DNA from: Skeletonema tropicum
Lineage: Eukaryota > Bacillariophyta > Thalassiosirophyceae > Thalassiosirales > Thalassiosiraceae
Direction: 5' to 3'
DNA length: 64,000 nucleotides
Assembly: GCA_037178625.1 (NCBI GenBank)
Contig: CM074134.1
Coordinates: forward strand, 3,100,001 to 3,164,000
Shown piece by piece: positions 54,223 through 64,000 of the stretch. The notes below the pieces were generated by a model. The model made no database searches. It was not told the DNA's origin and saw only the letters and a list, made by a program, of their open reading frames with translations. Position 1 is the first letter of the stretch. Every line of letters starts with the position of its first letter. Made by a program: the position numbers and the translations under genes.

Positions 54223-54744
54223 CTCTTTCTTATGACTGTTCTGTGAGACATTAAGTACTTACTCCTTCTACTTTCATAGCCGCTAATGCATCTTTGCTGC
54301 CGGATCCAGTGCTTTAAGTACTGCTTCTGCCTGTAAGTATGTTGTCGGTCACACTCGGTCTCGAATCTTCAATCACTTATGTAGCATTGTATGTACGCAC
54401 TTTGATGTACAAGAGTTCTCTTTTACAAGTTTTACAACAAATCATATGTACGATACTTTAGTACAGCTGTTTTCACGGATTTTCGGATAGCCGTTCAAGT
54501 TTCGAATTCCTACGTATGTTAGGTACAAATGACGTAGTGAGTCTTATAAAAACCCATTGGGCCGATTTCTCCCAACTCACCCCTCAACAAGAGCCACTCC
54601 GCGCAAAAAGATGCCAACCATGGCCAAATGCCGGAGCGTACTACGCACAACAAGTTGAATATTTACTCAACCAAAAGGATAAATTAACCTCTCTTGCATG
54701 TCTAGATCCAAAATAGCCAATTAGGTTGACTAAAGATTGTAATC
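54223..54744. promoter_or_regulatory. Divergent intergenic region between the ATPase gene and the transposase-like gene
   Basis: It lies between two gene starts on opposite strands. It contains AAGAGTTCTCTTTTACAAGT (54411-54430), repeated at 57087-57106 on the far side of the plus-strand gene. It also holds a 66-codon plus frame (54516-54716, MLGTNDVVSLIKTHWADFS…) that may be a leader exon or a separate small protein. Confidence 0.35.
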
Positions 54745-56499
54745 ATGAACGATGGTAATACACTTTTTGAATACCTTTTCACACGGCTCATCAGTAAAAG
54801 TGACACTTATCGCGGCAGGTGGATTTGCGACCAGTCGTTGGTAGAGATATTGCACAGACACTATACGAATGTAGATAAAGACAATACCTTACGGAACAAA
54901 CTCGTGCAGCGTCTGAACAAGGCAGCCGGACCTTTCAACAGCAGCAATGTACACAAGATATACCACAAAAATTTCACAACATCATGTCCATTCAATTCGT
55001 CATTACGCCGGATGGTGCACTATTACTACTTTGGAAAGGGAGAGAAAGTGCCCAACGAACCAATACGCGCAGCAGAGTTATTGTGCACAGAAATAGAACA
55101 TATACAGAGTTACAGTGCAACTAATAATCGGCAGCGATCTTGCAACAAGCCGGAGCAAGTATCATTTCCCGACGATGGATGCGCTGGTAAGAAGAAGAAC
55201 AAAAATAATGAGAACAAACGTAAAGAAGCAACAAAATCATCAGCGGCTGCACCAATTACTCCTACTCCACAAAAAAGAACAAGGCGCTCGCAACGACTAG
55301 TTGAGCAGCAGCAGAGCCCTCTCGTGCCATTCGTCACCAACGTGGGTAGATTAGAGGATGAGAATAATCAAGTTGACGACGAAGATGAAGACGAAGACGA
55401 CGACAATAACAACAGCAGTGGCGATATAGACGGCGATAACAGCAGCAACAACCAGACTCCGAATATTATATGGCAGTCACCTGAAGCAGCAGCTCTCTTC
55501 GGATTTGAAGAAGGTGCCGATGTGTACAACGGACTAGTGCAATTGGTTGAATCACTTACACTGGTGGGGCAATCAGCAAATGGATACGAAGAAGCAGGCG
55601 TCATTGACTTGCACGAAGATAGTAAATTGACAAAGCATGCCTTATTTGACTTACGCAATAAATGTTTATACCTCAGGGTTGCGTATTCAATAGCACTATG
55701 GAAGATGACACATGCTGAGCTAGCAAAAATGGCGCAAGCGTCTAGTATTGATATCAAAATAACACCTACCACCAAAATGATATATGGATGGGAGGGCAAG
55801 GGTAAGGGACTTCTGCAGATTGCGTATGAACGTGGCTGGATCGATATAGCAACCTTCAGAAAGGGCAGCTACCAAGTGATGAAGTATGATGATGAGGGTA
55901 ACTTGGTTCCTGAGCTTTCCCTCCGGCATTTGCTTGCAAACTGCACAGATTTTTTGTCTGAACAAAGCCAACTCGAATATGTTTGTGAATCTTTGGGAGT
56001 AAGAGCCTTGATTACAACAAAGTATCATGCTGAATACGCTGGTGAGGGTGTCGAATACTCTTGGGGGTTCTCCAAAGCTCTCTACCGAAGACATCCATTA
56101 GCTCAAAAGAAAACGACTGCTGATTTCCTTGCATTGGTCGACAAGTGTATTTCAAGAGAGGTTCTCACTGTGGATCTCATTCGTAAGTTCAGTGCCAGGG
56201 CAAGAGGTTACATGGAGACATATAAGATGTTGGAGATTGAGGCAAAGAATACCAAGGAGACAGAAGGTAATTCAAGTGAGGATGCACCCATTCCGCACAA
56301 GAGAATTGAAACGCTGAAGAAGGTTTTGAAATGTCATCGTGCTGCTATTGACTTTGACAAATCTTTCATTATGAAAACTGTCTACGCAAAAGACTTTGAT
56401 TTCAAGAATGATTTGCTCAAGAAGGAAGAGAAGCTCAACTTTAGTCTCAGAGTAAAACGAGAGAATACGAAGGTGGAAGCGACGGCAAAGAAGAAATAA
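54745..56499 (+). CDS. Protein with transposase-like C-terminal domain, intact (584 aa)
   Basis: Uninterrupted frame. The N-terminal 130 residues are helical (RGRWICDQSLVEILHRHY…). A Lys-rich stretch and an Asp/Asn-rich linker follow (about 155-235). About 385-495 reads LSLRHLLANCTDFLSEQSQLEYVC, TKYHAEYAGEGVEYSWGFSK and VDLIRKFSARARGYMETYK. This matches the C-terminal part of a DDE transposase group common in algae and oomycetes (PK.H.E…IE..WG..K, then RR..R.A..YM.AY). The upstream Asp motifs of the active site are not evident, so it may be a domesticated protein. The C-terminal 80 residues are basic coiled coil. Confidence 0.65.
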   Translation: MNDGNTLFEYLFTRLISKSDTYRGRWICDQSLVEILHRHYTNVDKDNTLRNKLVQRLNKAAGPFNSSNVHKIYHKNFTTSCPFNSSLRRMVHYYYFGKGEKVPNEPIRAAELLCTEIEHIQSYSATNNRQRSCNKPEQVSFPDDGCAGKKKNKNNENKRKEATKSSAAAPITPTPQKRTRRSQRLVEQQQSPLVPFVTNVGRLEDENNQVDDEDEDEDDDNNNSSGDIDGDNSSNNQTPNIIWQSPEAAALFGFEEGADVYNGLVQLVESLTLVGQSANGYEEAGVIDLHEDSKLTKHALFDLRNKCLYLRVAYSIALWKMTHAELAKMAQASSIDIKITPTTKMIYGWEGKGKGLLQIAYERGWIDIATFRKGSYQVMKYDDEGNLVPELSLRHLLANCTDFLSEQSQLEYVCESLGVRALITTKYHAEYAGEGVEYSWGFSKALYRRHPLAQKKTTADFLALVDKCISREVLTVDLIRKFSARARGYMETYKMLEIEAKNTKETEGNSSEDAPIPHKRIETLKKVLKCHRAAIDFDKSFIMKTVYAKDFDFKNDLLKKEEKLNFSLRVKRENTKVEATAKKK

Positions 56500-57390
56500 A
56501 CATAGGACAATGTTCATTTATGTCTCTTGGTGGAATATGGCATACGAGGCATTATTTACCATGGTCCGGTTGTTGTTCGCAATTGAGAAAGACGGAGGTA
56601 GAGTAGCTCCCCAGTTAAGGGGCTTTCAGTACGTTTGTACGTAGGAATAAAAATTCTGCGATTATCCGCCAAGATTTGCTAACAGCTGTATATCCTGATG
56701 ACTGTTCTGTGTTCTGTGAGAGACAAGTGCAAGATTCCATCCAGATGCTTTTTGGGGCGCTCGCGGCTTAAGTATGTACATAGGAGTAAGTAAGAGGTCG
56801 GTCAATAATAAAGGAATGGCTGAGAACGAATAAATTTTATGTAGGAATTTAGTATCTGCTTGTCCGACAGATGTTTTCGCTTGCAACTGTACGAACCACC
56901 TTTTGCAAAAAATACACCGCCATGACACCTCCTAGAGAGTAAGTGTAATCGTATTCTATTCTTCACACATAGACAATGCTGTATCTTCGGTACTCTATCT
57001 GTAGGGAAAGATAGAAAGAAAGCATTATGTAGTTTGCAAGGGCTACACACTTAAGGTACTTCTACTAGTTTCCATTCACGTAAAAGAGTTCTCTTTTACA
57101 AGTTTACACTTCTCAGATCCCGGGAATTCATCTTTTTGTCATTCGTTTGAAGGCCTCGTTTAAAACTCAATTAAAGCTAGAGCGTTAGTTAGCGAGACGA
57201 GGCCAACGTGTAGTGAGTCGAATGAGTTGCTCGGCACATGAATCGCACCGGAATCTCATTCTACATCCTTTTGCGAGTATGCCATGTATTCGCCCGCTGT
57301 TGTGGCTATCATACTTTTCGAGATATGGTCATTTCAAATTTTTTATTCGGCTGTTGGCTGCCGACGGATGTTTGATGTACATGTATGTTA
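56500..57390. other. No gene seen; holds second copy of an inverted motif
   Basis: GTAAAAGAGTTCTCTTTTAC (57082-57101) is a 9-bp stem with a TT centre. Its right part repeats the motif at 54411. CGTTTGTACGTAGGAAT (56633-56649) resembles, inverted, ATTCCTACGTATGTTAGG at 54507. These could be remnants of ends of an element around the 584-residue gene; no TSD found. Confidence 0.35.
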
Positions 57391-59558
57391 TTAGTCGTTA
57401 TTACTATCCCTGCGTGCGAGGTAGTTGTTGACCTCTGCTTGCATTTCATCAGATCGTGGTTGAACCGTGTTGATTTTTGTCCACGTTGTACCTCCAGCTC
57501 TTACTTTATCATCGCGAGCAAGTATCGCAGCCTCGTCCTTTCTTAGTTCATCCTTCATCTGGGCAAGTGCCATTGTCATCAGAGGTTCTTCATTCAATTT
57601 CAGCTCTTTGCCATCAAGTTTGATTCTACGATGAGCAATCTCTTTTCGCACAATTTCTTCGTTCTTTCGGATCGCGGCAAAGTGAATGAGTGGTATGCCT
57701 CCTCCCACAGAAACAGGAATATCAATCTTTCCGCTGCGTTGAGCCTTGGTGATGTTCCTCGGCTTTTCAGTGGCAGCCTCAAATTCTTCTACTTTCGTCT
57801 CCCTTTCGACAGCGCTTGTTTTCTTGTTGGGATTACGGTAATGGTCAACGATCTCATTGAGCGTCTCGTTCCCGACTTCCGCCACTGCTACCTCGGCTTC
57901 TTCAAAGAGTCCCTGAACATGAGCGAAGAGGCCAGTATTGCATTCCGCACCATTCACTCGTTTGACTTTCAGCTTTTCTTTCATAGTTGGCTTTTCTTCT
58001 CTCTTCTTGTCGACAGACTCGCGATTGAAGGGTAGGTTGGAGATGGAGTTAACGACCACACGAGCAGTCCTTCGATTCTCTTTCACATTCGTCCTTGACA
58101 TGAAGTTGATATTTTGCACCATGCACTCTACCCATTGCTGGTTCAAAGCATGGGGAACAATTACTTCACAGATTTGACGGCGGACAGGTTCATAATCCCC
58201 TTCCTGCCAAGTTGATTTATCAAGGAAGTTTATCACACTCTCTGAGTGTAGGGATGCTAGAAGTGGATCGATGATTTTTGCAATGAATGGATCTTTCAAT
58301 ATCTCGACCGGATTGGAATTCTGTGTCGCGCACATCATGACCTCGCCTATGCAGACTTCATGGCGTTCGCCGTATGTTTTATATGGTTCTCCAGCTCAAT
58401 TTCCTTCTGCGACCATTCAAATGTACCGGCTGCTAGCGCCCCATCTCTACAAGCGTTGAGCCAACGGATGAATTCGCGAGCCAACTCCGGATCTCCACCG
58501 ATGATATAGACCAGTATCATTTGAGATGTCCAATGCGTATAAATATGCTTGATAGAGCTATTCTTGTCTTCCTTGAAGAAAAGATCCACCGCCTTTGTCA
58601 TGAACTCCAATCCCCCTTTCTTGACATCACCTAGACTCGGTAATCCATCTAGCGAGGCTATGTAATCACTGAATTCCGGCAATTCTTTCCATTTATCACC
58701 AGCCATCATTTCATCCAGCTCCTTCTTCATCAAGTAAGATTGCTGCACGAAAAGCCGTGCCTTTGACCATGACTTTTCGAGCCAAACAGTGGGTCAGGTT
58801 GCATCGCAGAATCAAAGCAGGGAGTAAAGAGATATTTCGAAAATCCAACAAGGAAGCATGTTGATCTGTTTCTTCACTCTCCATCTCGCGTACTTCCTCA
58901 TTGTGGACTTCTTCGACTCGTCGATCCTGCACGCAATATCTAGACAATGTTTTGTACATCGCTGAGCCGACATCTATTGTCATTGTCCCGCACATGCTTC
59001 CAATCAAAAATGACACCGTACATTCATTTGACTCTGGTGTAGCGGTGGCAGCGGTGGCAGCTGGTAGAGGAGTATTGGTCGATAATTCTGGCGTAGGTGC
59101 GGCAGGGCGATGAACTTCTGCTGGCTGTTCCTCCGATGCCTTCTCTTGCTCTTGTTCGACTGGAGCGGTATCTGAGGCTGAGGTTTTTGCATCCAATTTC
59201 TTTGGCGGTGGTTTCTCCACAATGATGATGATGATGATGATGATGATGGACGCTTATTCGTTTTTCTAGCCTTGCCTTTCTTCTTGCGATTCTTGTCTAA
59301 ATGCTTCTGTAATGCAGCTTTCACTTCGCCGTCATTGAATGCGATGTTCGTGAGCTTCCTACGGACATCGGGGTGAACTACTTGTGCTTCGTCGACTGAA
59401 TTAAACCAACCAATTGCAGAGAAATATTGTCCATCCGGGAGCCTGTGCACCTTATACACGAAAAGAATACCATCTCCACTGTATTCAATACCCATGTCCT
59501 TCAATTTACTCGTGGTATGACCACACTGCCGCAGCGAAGCATGCGGCAGTGTGGTCAT
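57391..59558 (-). CDS. Unknown protein, one gene broken by three small frameshifts
   Basis: Four overlapping frames in one direction: 59558..about 59250 (MGIEYSGDGILFVYKVHRLPDG…, better start at the Met of DMGIEYSG near 59495), about 59220..58754, 58748..about 58381 and 58338-extended..57391 (to …ARRDSNND). Junctions are an (ATG)n microsatellite at 59222-59248, a TTTT run at 58750-58753 and an AAAA run at 58377-58380; correcting each by one base gives a protein of about 700 residues. The middle has a Pro/Ala/Glu linker and a helical region (GGDPELAREFIRWLNACRDG). The end is charged and helical. I recognise no family. Confidence 0.55.
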
Positions 59559-59561
59559 TTA
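59516..59561. repeat. Strong hairpin at the 5' end of the unknown gene
   Basis: GTATGACCACACTGCCGC, loop AGCGAAGCAT, then GCGGCAGTGTGGTCAT, a stem of about 16 bp. The phrase ACTCGTGGTATGACCACAC recurs at about 60790. TGTGGTCA words are frequent between 59.5 and 60.8 kb. Confidence 0.7.
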
Positions 59562-60810
59562 CCACTCGTTTTGTGTCACCACCTTCTCGCCAGTTTTGTC
59601 ACGACACACGACAACTCGCACTAGTGTGGTTTTATATAGTGACGCCATGAGGTTGATTTATGCAGTCGAGTGTGGTCACAAATCGCTTGACACATCAGCC
59701 GAACGAGCACTGTTGTGGTCATCGAAGTGTCAACCAACGTCACCATCGACGCTAATGGCCGCGGTCATCGACTTACAGTGTGGTCATAAAAAGACGACCC
59801 AGTGACAACATTCTTGGAGTGAGTTGTTATTATGAATGCTGAGTGTAACGAAGCATGAATGAGAACAACTACACGACATCTTCCAAAGGATGCGATGAGA
59901 TGGACATCAAACAACAGAACAAACATCAAAGAGTGCGTTGTCACCATAAATGCTGAGTGCAACGAAGCATGAATGGAACGACGAGACGAACACGATGCAA
60001 TGATTACTTACAAACTAAAAAAGGAACAATACAACAAATTATTTTATGAACATGATACTACAAATTACATATCATCTGGTTGGGAGTGGGTAGGCCTAGC
60101 AGGAAGCTTGCGATCAGAATCGGAATCGTAGTCATCTCCAACATGAGAAGACTGCTGAGTTGCGACGTAGGATTTACCGCGTGAGAAGGCTGATGAATAG
60201 CAGAAGCGTAAGGATTAGCCACAAGACGAGAAGGCATCTTGGCACTGTGCTCTGGTATGTGGCGTCTAGAAGCAGCGTAAGGATTGGGCACGTGTGTACG
60301 AGGCATCATGGCGACATGCTCTGGTGGCGACTTCAACTGGCCCACACTTGTCTGAGCCGAACAAGAGGAGCATCATCGTCTGATGAATCCTCCAATGGGT
60401 GCTTTGCTTGCGCTTGCGCTTTCGCTTTTGATTCACGGTTTGATTGTCTTGTTTTCATGATTTGGTAAGTAGTAATTTTATGACAAGATGAATGAATGCT
60501 CATCAAGAGCAAACATGAATGAAAGCAAGAGCAAACAAAGAACAAGAATGAAAGCGCAACAAGAGTAAAATCAAAAGCGCAAGGCATGGTAAACTTTGCC
60601 AGAGAAGTGTTTTTTTATTCAAAAATGGTAAACTTAATTCATTTATTGTCGAAGCGTTCGTGGTCGGTGTGTAAAGCAATTTTAGACCACACACTCCTTG
60701 CTTAAATCAACCCCCTCGCTTCACAAATAAAACCCCAATCGTGCTCGTTGCGTGTACTCGTGACGCAACTGGTGAGAGTGTGGTGACCAAACTCGTGGTA
60801 TGACCACACC
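59562..60810. repeat. 1.25-kb region flanked by a direct repeat, with TGTGGTCA words
   Basis: CTCGTGGTATGACCACAC lies at both sides (about 59511 and 60792). Inside, TGCTGAGTGYAACGAAGCATGAATG occurs at about 59838 and 59952 (25 bp in two copies). A small decayed minus-strand gene is within. It may be an inserted or duplicated module in front of the gene to its left. Confidence 0.4.
60058..60457 (-). pseudogene. Decayed small low-complexity gene
   Basis: The frames, read in turn with slips, give MKTRQSNRESKAKAQAQAKH, then LEDSSDDDAPLVRLRQ, then a twofold repeat PEHVAMMPRTHVPNPYAA / PEHSAKMPSRLVANPYAS, then HVGDDYDSDSDRKLPARP in another frame. At least two frame changes in 400 bp. Function unknown. 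Confidence 0.35.
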
Positions 60811-63800
60811 ATTATTAATGGTAGTCAATGTTTTTTTCTGAATCTGAATCCCAAACCTCCAGCTTCCGCAAAGGGCATTATATACTTATGCAGTTGCAGT
60901 CAATTGCGAAAATAATGGTTCTCATGGTAAAATAAATACCGTATCTCTCTATGACTTAATAAATTAGCTTGTAAAATGGTTCTCAAGGGAGAAAAGGATA
61001 AGTTACTGTGTTCTCTACAGCATTTGAATATAGGGTTAATTAGGGGTTTCAAACTTTTAGACAGATCACTACGCTACATTGCACGGGGTTACGCCACTTA
61101 ATCTCGACTAAATTAGAAAAATATTGAGACACCTACCTGACTTCGAAAAGATCCGTCACCCCACGCAAAAATCACACACAATGGCACAAACTTCAAAAAA
61201 ATCCTTAACCATAGACACTATACAGCGGAGAACATCTCCTACCATTACACCAGTACATGGCAAACCCTCCGCGTTTTTTTACAGTAGCTTCATCATATAC
61301 CACCCGACCCCTGCGCAGAAAACGCGGAGCATTGGTTACGATGTATTCCTTCAATAAAAAGTTTCGTGCGCGAAGTTTCCTAATGAAACATTGCCGTTCA
61401 TGTCGGAGGGAGAGTCATGCCGGTGCATAACCCATGGAGACATAAAGCATGATCCTTGCAGCCCACCAATCGAGTGTATATATCCATAGGGAGGCGTGGG
61501 TGTCTTAGTGTACCGATGTTTCGGCCGGTAACACCATCCTCAACGTCGTAACTCGATGTCCATCAATGGTTCATTTTTATCTTTGGCCCTACTGCAATAA
61601 GGAGTGACAATAACACCAATGAAGGCAACCAACACTCTCCATCGACTCTAATATGGTGATAGACGATTAATTGACCCTTGGAGTGGAATGGAAGCTCTTA
61701 TGACATCATTTTGATGATACAAAAATGTACATGTTTTTCGTCTCTGTCGAACGCAACAACTAACCGAAAGCTAATGGAAACGGGATGCATATCGATCAAA
61801 CAAGCATCAGCTTATTATTATTATGATAGTATACATCCTTGGGAGCGATAATAACAATGAGTTCTGAGGAAATACTTGTTTGTTCAGTAAAACTCATTGC
61901 ATATTTAGCCTACATCAAAACCAACATACATAACACTGTCTCCCATGTGTTATAATCACTATAAAGCATCATCCACTTGTCGAAGTATTCGAATATACGC
62001 ATACGATCAATTGGTATATAAATTACCACTCATTTGATGTTATCGGTCCTTCACGATGTTGATTTCAGCATTGCGTTTAAGGAGCAAATAATAGATTCTG
62101 TCTAACTTGTGAAATGTGGTTGATTATCGATTAGATAATGGGTTTGGACTACCCAAGGATAAATAGACGCCCAATGTATATATAACATTGATGTGGTGAA
62201 AGGATATCCTCTCTTTTGTAACATATCATTGCCGAAACGTCCATAGGAGGGGTGAAGGGAGGTGAAAGTAGTAAATTTTATGCCGTCGATGGCGACGTTA
62301 TTTTATTCATTTACGGTGGATCGACTGAGTTTTCCTGGCTTGGGCGCGTATAAGATGATTTATGCGACTGATAAAGCCGAGTATTCTAGGCGTATTCAAT
62401 ATGCACGCTTAACTGTGGCCACAGGAGTGGAGGACATCATGGTGACGGTGTAAAAGGTGTGGTGGATGATGGATTTTTTGCGTTTCTCGTTCCATCTCAA
62501 AATACGCGGGAAGGCCAAACGTAACCCCGTGATTGTGCCTCGCCTAGTCCAAATTTTGTAGGAATTAGTATGCTCCTACGTAATAACCCCATTTTATCCC
62601 GAGAAAGAGATGGTCGTCCATTTTGTGATTTTTTGTAGAACCACGAATCGGGCATCCCCGCTGGGCCGCCCGATTTTCATCACCACCACTCACCACAGCA
62701 AAAGTTGCACAACACCATGATGTGACGGCGTCCCCATGCCAACTACTATTAACAAGTCCTTCGTATTGAGAATCTACGTCGGCGTTTTTCATAGAGGGCT
62801 TCGTTACAATATTTGTAGTTCAAAAATAAAAAACGTCGACGTAGATATCTGAAAGGAAGACGGGGCATTCACGTGGGCATTATCACCCACAACTTCAGCA
62901 GTAGCGAGAACGAATCGTCGATGTACTCCATCTTGTCCAAGAGCTCCACACAGATGGCAGAACCATATAAAGATGCAATCTTTCAAACTGCCCTTGTATG
63001 GAGTATCTCAAATCATCTGTGAATCCGTGAGTTACCGTACTTCTTTAACTCTCCGTGGTCGGCCGATGCGGACAGGTACTATCGACACGCCCTACACCCT
63101 ATACCCTCCTTTGCAATGAATGTTGCGAAAGTCACAAATGGAGCATCTTTGTCTCATGTGCCGAAGAATGATGGAGTGATGAAAGCCTCAAAATATTGAT
63201 GCTAAGACATGGCTGACAGGAAACTACGAAATCAAAAGGAATGATTTAGTGAAGTATTTAAATGGCGTCGAACGCAGCGTGCTTCCTGAGTCAAAAGATT
63301 CAGATCAATGATCTTATTTCGTATCAGCAGATAAAAGCGACGAGGAGAAGTTGTGACGGAGACGCTACAAATTAATCTTTATCCAACACCCTGTCTCATT
63401 CAACAACAAACACCGAACCGCAAAACGTAGACTATTTTATGATGACATCACGAGAACTGATCTTTTTATCGAACTATCCTTCGATATAGATAGTGATTTA
63501 TTGATGCATCGAGTAAATAGATAGGAGGTCATAAATTCGTTAATGTACAATGGCATTGAACACATGTTGAAGAGCTGCAATCGTCCGTGCTGCATAGTAC
63601 AAGGTGGTTTTAATGGTGTCAATATCACATGATGCGAAAAGCCCAGCAAATGATGAAAATCAAATAGATATGATCGAGAATATCCATCGCTATAATGGGA
63701 GGAAGATAAAATATTAGTGTCGAATCAAGCGCGGCGTTGGTATCATCGGATGATATCTTTCCAAAGCAAACACGAAGTATGAATTCACAAGTGTTATTTT

Positions 63801-64000
63801 GGGTGCAAAACATTGTGACGAGACAGAGAATTCCAACCATCAGGCGGTGTTTTAGATGCGGTCGATGGATTTTAGCATGATTCCTTAACTGCATCGATTA
63901 GAGTGCCATCTCGTGCATCTGATGAGGACCATACCCGGACAGAGGTTTCACCAGATGATTGGACACTGGTGTTGGAGCAATACCGGTGAAACGCAACAGA
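60811..64000. other. 3.2 kb with nothing identified
   Basis: AT-rich sequence with only short frames (for example 61124-61357 plus, 62262-62453 plus). None has a motif, a partner exon or a composition I can support. No RNA gene or clear transposon end was seen. Confidence 0.35.

Noticed and set aside
61124..62453. Short plus-strand frames near the right end
   Set aside because: No motif, no neighbours in the same frame, and composition follows the AT-rich background.

Overview
The window looks like nuclear DNA of a diatom, most likely of the Thalassiosira/Skeletonema group (Thalassiosirales). The clues are GT-AG introns of about 75-330 bp, a plastid ferredoxin gene (petF) with an N-terminal bipartite presequence carrying an ATAFAP motif, Copia-type retroelements with the DGGAN protease seen in diatom CoDi elements, a large STAND-ATPase gene and a very large FG-GAP surface-protein gene. 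Nuclear petF is itself informative: in most diatoms petF is in the plastid genome, and Thalassiosira oceanica is the known case of transfer to the nucleus.

Layout. 1-10,993 (minus) is one giant secreted-protein gene that runs off the left edge. It has one 75-bp intron; exon 2 is a single open frame of about 8.7 kb. 11.25-11.89 kb (minus) encodes a small single-pass membrane protein with a Cys-rich tail. 12.5-13.35 kb holds an interstitial telomere-like tract and a 553-bp hAT-type MITE. 13.86-34.87 kb (minus) is petF cut in two: residues 1-59 lie at 34,695-34,871 and the last 72 residues at 13,857-14,075, with about 20.6 kb between them.

That 20.6 kb is a nest of insertions. A 980-bp spacer begins (minus strand) with a perfect splice-donor consensus. 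Next comes a gag-protease-only Copia LTR element (15,072-34,694, TSD AAGAA, LTRs identical by eye). Inside its gag is an 11.56-kb block bounded by GGCCC(TCG/CGA)GGGCCC, which carries a complete Gypsy element (17,100-23,207, TSD CTCTG), two tandem copies of a Pif1-like helicase tail and an unknown spliced gene. Inside its protease region is a 4.0-kb TIR element (29,643-33,673) whose 7-bp TSD restores the reading frame exactly.

34.9-47.7 kb is an accessory zone of small elements: a TRIM-like LTR element and a solo LTR of the same family, a TA-flanked transposon with a nested hAT relic, a retroposed structured sequence with A tail and 15-bp TSD, an IS630/Tc1-like element with 206-bp TIRs, and a foldback element with 386-bp arms and a nested hAT MITE.

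47.9-60.5 kb returns to host-like genes: a YacP/Rae1-type NYN nuclease-like protein probably sent to the plastid, a STAND ATPase with TPR-like tail (minus), a protein with a transposase-like C-terminus (plus), and an unrecognised gene (minus). Two of these are broken only by indels in homopolymers or a microsatellite, which points to long-read consensus error as much as to decay. 60.8-64 kb shows nothing I can identify. No rRNA, tRNA or CRISPR array was seen.
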